DNA of 8,773 nt from an uncultured Lachnospiraceae bacterium. Lineage in GTDB: Bacteria > Bacillota > Clostridia > Lachnospirales > Anaerotignaceae. The stretch lies in the NCBI GenBank assembly GCA_944384285.1, contig CALWSX010000035.1, forward strand, positions 1 to 8,773, read 5' to 3'. The notes beneath the pieces were generated by a model that did not search any database, was not told the origin of the DNA, and saw only the letters and a program-made list of their open reading frames with translations. The position numbers were made by a program, and so were the translations under genes. Positions 6,382 through 8,773 of this stretch are shown in pieces. Position 1 is the first letter of the stretch. The number at the start of each line of letters is the position of its first letter.

Positions 6382-6972
6382 TTATATTTGTAAAACTGTA
6401 CCTATGTTTTTAGGCTCCTCCACATCTTCGTCCAATATATTTGTAACAAAACTATTAAACTTATCAGAAAGATATGTAGAAACAACAAGTGTATCTTCAC
6501 ATGATGCAAATATATCGCAAGCCACCTTAAGAGGGAGCAAAAACGCTATTCTGTCGCTTAAAATAATTTCTGTATCATCATCTGAAAGAGGTGATATATA
6601 TTCACAGTTTGTATAATACAAAATTCTTATATTTTTAAATTCTTTTGGTATAAGTATTTTATTTTTACACTCCATTTTGTAATCAATTACTTCAAAATAA
6701 CCGTCATCATCTGTGCAAATAATCTTTTTTATCGCTCTTAAATTTTTAGGAAGTTCATAAATTTTATAAGAAGATACTTCTTCTAAAGAATTTTCGGGAA
6801 CAAAAACATTTTCTTCCCTAAAAATACCGTAAAGAAAATTAAGCGCATGATACAAATAAAAATCAAATTTGTCATTAAAGTCAGCAGAAATCTCATCACT
6901 TAAAGGCACACCGTTTACTGTTGCCAAATCAGCCCATCTTAAACTTAACTTTCTTATTTCTCCTTTTGTCAT
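6382..6972 (-). CDS. Phage head-tail connector/adaptor candidate
   Basis: This is a 196-residue protein from the ATG at 6972. An in-frame GTG at 6984 is less likely because it overlaps the ribosome binding site GAGGG (6984-6988), which is well spaced for the ATG. No motif is diagnostic. The N-terminal half is predicted helical (MTKGEIRKLSLRWADLA, then DFNDKFDFYLYHALNFLYG). The middle is beta-rich (YFEVIDYKMECKNKILIP, IRILYYTNCEYI). A helix 'LLPLKVACDIFAS' and a further helix close it. The size, the helix-rich start and the place between the capsid module and the nozzle protein match podovirus adaptor proteins (P22 gp4 position) that ring the portal. Function is inferred from order only. Confidence 0.5.
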   Translation of the reverse strand: MTKGEIRKLSLRWADLATVNGVPLSDEISADFNDKFDFYLYHALNFLYGIFREENVFVPENSLEEVSSYKIYELPKNLRAIKKIICTDDDGYFEVIDYKMECKNKILIPKEFKNIRILYYTNCEYISPLSDDDTEIILSDRIAFLLPLKVACDIFASCEDTLVVSTYLSDKFNSFVTNILDEDVEEPKNIGTVLQI

Positions 6973-6990
6973 AGCTAAAAACACCCTCTT

Positions 6991-7209
6991 TTAAATATAT
7001 CCTGCAAGTTCTAAAATTCTTGCAATAGTTTTAGGAACAGAAACAGTTTCGCCTCTTTTAAAGAAATAATTACAACCATTTATACAAACAGGGATTGTTT
7101 CATCTTTATTTTTTTCGTTCTTAGAAATTCTTATTGTAACTTTTTCTTCTTTTGAAAGATGTTCTTTTGTATCTTTTTCAATGATTTTTCCTGGTTTTGC
7201 ATTTGCCAT
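6991..7209 (-). CDS. Small phage protein downstream of the major capsid gene, function unknown
   Basis: This 72-residue protein has a charged N-terminus (residues 1-24), then a compact beta-rich domain 'VTIRISKNEKNKDETIPVCINGCNYFFKRGETVSVPKTIARILE'. The order is strand, strand, an NG turn, a 'KRGE.V.VP' strand and a C-terminal helix. Small proteins of this shape are common next to capsid genes in clostridial prophages, but I know no assigned function. The real start is supported by AAAGGAGAG about eight bases before the ATG. The stop lies 18 bases before the connector-candidate start, so the two are translated from one message. It could be a head-completion or decoration protein; this is only suggested by position. 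Confidence 0.7.
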   Translation of the reverse strand: MANAKPGKIIEKDTKEHLSKEEKVTIRISKNEKNKDETIPVCINGCNYFFKRGETVSVPKTIARILELAGYI

Positions 7210-7254
7210 AAATCTATCTCTCCTTTAATATAATCTAAAATAATTCAAAGTAAC

Positions 7255-7324
7255 TGGGGGCTTTTATTCTCCCGCCCGTTTAAATTAAAAAAGTGTTTCG
7301 TCTTTCGGTCATTAAAAGCCCCCA
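7255..7324 (-). other. Long-range stem-loop in the non-coding gap after the major capsid gene
   Basis: A 12-bp near-continuous stem (7255-7266 with 7313-7324; GGGGGCTTTTA with its complement) encloses 46 bases containing GGGCGGGAG and a CGAAAGACGAAAC stretch. It starts 15 bases after the capsid stop codon. On the minus strand the closing arm is followed by AGTTACTTTG, not a U-run, so it is not an ordinary terminator. It may stabilise the capsid message's 3' end, mark a processing site, or set the capsid-to-downstream ratio. The 130-base gap contains no gene I can support. Confidence 0.6.
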
Positions 7325-7339
7325 TAAAAAAGTTAATCT

Positions 7340-8260
7340 TTATTCAGTAGCCGCACTCTCAATTCTTACCATTGCAAGTTCATTTAATCTTACAGCTGTA
7401 AGAAGGGCTTTCCAGCCTGCTGAAGCTCTCTGATTGAGAGGGTCGCTTGAGCCACCGCTGCCGTGAGGTTTTACAATAATTTCAGGCATTGAGCTATTGT
7501 TAATATCAACAACACCATAAGCGTCCTCACCGATAATCATAGTTTTATGGATTTTAATTTCACTTCCGTTGTTTTCTGTTTTGTTGTTTGTTGTTTCCAC
7601 AAAACGTACTCCACAAAGTTTTCCGACTTCACCTTTCATAATCTGTGTTCCGCCGCTGTATTTACTGATATCCTGCCATAAAGGATCATTCATAATGTCA
7701 TAAGCTACTTCTGGGTCGATAATTCCTACATAGTAACCATCTTTAAGAGGCTTTGCATTATTTTTCTTTAATGTTTTTACAGCTTTTCTGATTTCTTCTT
7801 CTGTAATTTTGTCATCAGCAGTAATTGAATCAGCTCCTTCTTTACCGCCGGCATACTGTACATTTGTACCACTTACAACAACATCTCTGATAACTGTATC
7901 AATAGTTAATGCCGCCTGTTCACCTAAAACTCCGGCCATTTCTGTTAAAACAGGGTCAATACCTAAAAGATCCAATTTATCAGAAATTTCAACAAAGTCG
8001 CCATACTGTTTAACTTCTGCTTCAACTTTTGTAACAGTAATTGTGTTACCTTCAGGTGTAACACCTTCTGTTAAAGCTGTTGTTGCAGGAGCAAGGGAGT
8101 CAAAACGTCTGAAATTAATTTTGTCACCCTCATTTTTTGGCATAGGTTTTTTCTGTCCAAATTTCTGGTATAAAAGCTGTGGTTCAAGTCTATTAAGTAA
8201 AGTTCTTTCATAAAATTCTTTCTGTAAATTAGTTAATCCTTGATATGTCTGTGTTGCCAT
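7340..8260 (-). CDS. Phage major capsid protein, N4-gp56 type
   Basis: This 306-residue protein carries the pattern of the N4-gp56 major capsid family (HK97 fold): 'LLYQKFGQKKPMPKN.G..INFRR' (residues 29-52), 'TEGVTPEGN' (64-72), 'VKQYGDFVEISDKL' (83-96), 'LGEQAALTIDT' (112-122) and 'GTNVQYA' (131-137). The C-terminal part has 'YVGIIDPEVAYDI', 'WQDISKYSGG' and 'AYGVVDINN', and ends with 'GWKALLTAVRLNELAMVRIES', the usual closing strand. Copies assemble into the icosahedral head. The ATG is preceded by AAAGGAG, but with a spacing of about 13 bases, longer than in its neighbours. It follows the small scaffold candidate by 22 bases and is followed by the stem-loop gap. The family call is the most secure in the phage block. 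Confidence 0.93.
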   Translation of the reverse strand: MATQTYQGLTNLQKEFYERTLLNRLEPQLLYQKFGQKKPMPKNEGDKINFRRFDSLAPATTALTEGVTPEGNTITVTKVEAEVKQYGDFVEISDKLDLLGIDPVLTEMAGVLGEQAALTIDTVIRDVVVSGTNVQYAGGKEGADSITADDKITEEEIRKAVKTLKKNNAKPLKDGYYVGIIDPEVAYDIMNDPLWQDISKYSGGTQIMKGEVGKLCGVRFVETTNNKTENNGSEIKIHKTMIIGEDAYGVVDINNSSMPEIIVKPHGSGGSSDPLNQRASAGWKALLTAVRLNELAMVRIESAATE

Positions 8261-8282
8261 TATTTAAAACACGCTCCTTTTC

Positions 8283-8651
8283 TTATATTCTTTTTAAATC
8301 TCCCTGCAAAGCTTTCTTTAAAACCCTGTCAAATTCATCTTTTGACATATCTTTATAAGAAACTTTTTTCATACCTTCTCCACCACTAAGGCTTCCCGGA
8401 GTAGATCTCTTTGCAGTAAGCATTTTTTGTTTAAAATCATTTTTTGAATTCTGTAAAAGGTTATCTTTAACCTCTTCTGTAAACACGGCAAAATACGCAT
8501 TTTTAAGCGGTATACCGTTTTCCCAAAGTTTTAAAACCATTTCGCCGTCTTCTATTTTAAGAAAATCTGAAATATCTTCTATTTTTGCGAAAGGATACTC
8601 TGTATTAAGTTCCAAAATTTCCTGTTGAACAAATTTTTCTTCTTCGCCCAA
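8283..8651 (-). CDS. Small acidic phage protein, head scaffold candidate
   Basis: This 122-residue, Lys/Glu-rich, largely helical protein is encoded immediately upstream of the major capsid gene, where head scaffolding or assembly proteins normally lie. The N-terminal half (FVQQEILELNTEYPFAKIED to about residue 60) is helical with the unit 'VLKLWENGIPLKNAYFAVF'. A low-order linker (SGGEGMKKVS) leads to a short amphipathic C-terminal helix, 'SKDEFDRVLKKALQGDL'. A C-terminal helix of this sort binds the capsid protein in known scaffolds. It is short for a scaffold, and sequence similarity cannot be claimed. The start is TTG (8649-8651), chosen because GGAGGG (8659-8664) lies seven bases upstream and no nearby ATG is available. 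Confidence 0.6.
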   Translation of the reverse strand: MGEEEKFVQQEILELNTEYPFAKIEDISDFLKIEDGEMVLKLWENGIPLKNAYFAVFTEEVKDNLLQNSKNDFKQKMLTAKRSTPGSLSGGEGMKKVSYKDMSKDEFDRVLKKALQGDLKRI

Positions 8652-8668
8652 AATTTTTCCCTCCTTTT

Positions 8669-8773
8669 TTATTTATCTTTTGAATAAACAAGTATTTTTT
8701 CTTGTTTTGATATCTTACCGTAGTTTTCACTCTGCGGATTAACACACTCATTGTTATTAATTTTATATTCTTT
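8669..8773 (-). CDS. C-terminal end of an unidentified phage gene, possibly portal
   Basis: Thirty-four codons and a TAA remain; the gene enters from the right edge. The visible tail (…NPQSENYGKISKQEKILVYSKDK) is polar and lysine-rich and carries no family signature. The stop codon lies five bases before the GGAGGG site of the next gene, so both belong to one operon. In podovirus head modules the portal gene usually precedes the scaffold and capsid genes, so portal is the first guess. Nothing in the sequence proves it. Confidence 0.6.
   Translation of the reverse strand, partial: KEYKINNNECVNPQSENYGKISKQEKILVYSKDK

Noticed and set aside
7290..7312. Hammerhead-ribozyme-like string (minus strand, GACCGAAAGACGAAAC)
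   Set aside because: It resembles the stem II/GAAA half of a hammerhead, but the CUGANGA core is absent (UUAAUGA instead), stem II cannot pair properly, and no stem III with a UH cleavage site forms with either surrounding arm.
7809..8213. Plus-strand ORF of 134 codons inside the capsid gene
   Set aside because: It lies opposite a confidently identified capsid gene, with Ser/Val-rich composition typical of an antisense shadow.
1..8773. CRISPR array, tRNA, rRNA, insertion sequence or integrase
   Set aside because: No regularly spaced repeats, tRNA cloverleaf motifs, rRNA segments or transposase/recombinase motifs were seen on either strand.

Overview
The window looks like a chromosomal segment of a low-GC obligate anaerobe of the Bacillota, most likely class Clostridia. 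Three things suggest this: AT-rich intergenic DNA, strong GGAGG-type ribosome binding sites with some TTG starts, and a neighbourhood with a Ni-CODH-family protein, a superoxide reductase and a podovirus-like prophage. No species-level marker is present. Every supported gene lies on the minus strand, so transcription runs from high to low coordinates.

Region 1 (about 1-2820) is host-like. It holds, in transcription order, a desulfoferrodoxin/superoxide reductase (2451-2816), a divergent member of the CooS carbon monoxide dehydrogenase family (263-2152), and the first 49 codons of a maltose/galactoside O-acetyltransferase-type enzyme (1-148). Clear hairpin terminators follow the first two genes and each gene has its own promoter candidate, so these are probably single-gene units. 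The CooS-like protein keeps the electron-transfer cysteines and six aligned C-cluster ligands. It has lost the catalytic lysine (Gln558), the histidine relay and the second cysteine of the CC pair, and it has a Glu at the position of a cluster ligand in hybrid cluster protein. Its promoter region carries a 14/15 match to a Fur-type 7-1-7 operator. Together with the superoxide reductase next door, this suggests an iron- or oxidative-stress protein rather than a CO-metabolising enzyme. That is inference.

Region 2 (about 3020-8773) is a block of phage virion genes, about 30% GC by eye against roughly 35-45% in the CooS-like gene. In transcription order it has the tail end of an unidentified gene (possibly portal), a small acidic protein (scaffold candidate), an N4-gp56-type major capsid protein, a 72-residue protein, a connector/adaptor candidate, a P22 gp10-like beta-propeller nozzle/stabilisation protein, and a Ser/Gly-rich helical protein that looks like an ejection (internal virion) protein. 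There is no tape measure, sheath or baseplate gene, so the order fits a short-tailed phage. Between the capsid gene and the 72-residue gene lies a 130-base non-coding stretch with a long-range 12-bp stem and no U-tract.

The phage block stops about 50 bases before the superoxide reductase promoter, so a prophage boundary, or virion genes beside cargo, lies near 2974-3022. The most interesting candidate for something undescribed is the CooS-like enzyme with its Fur-type site and its superoxide reductase partner.
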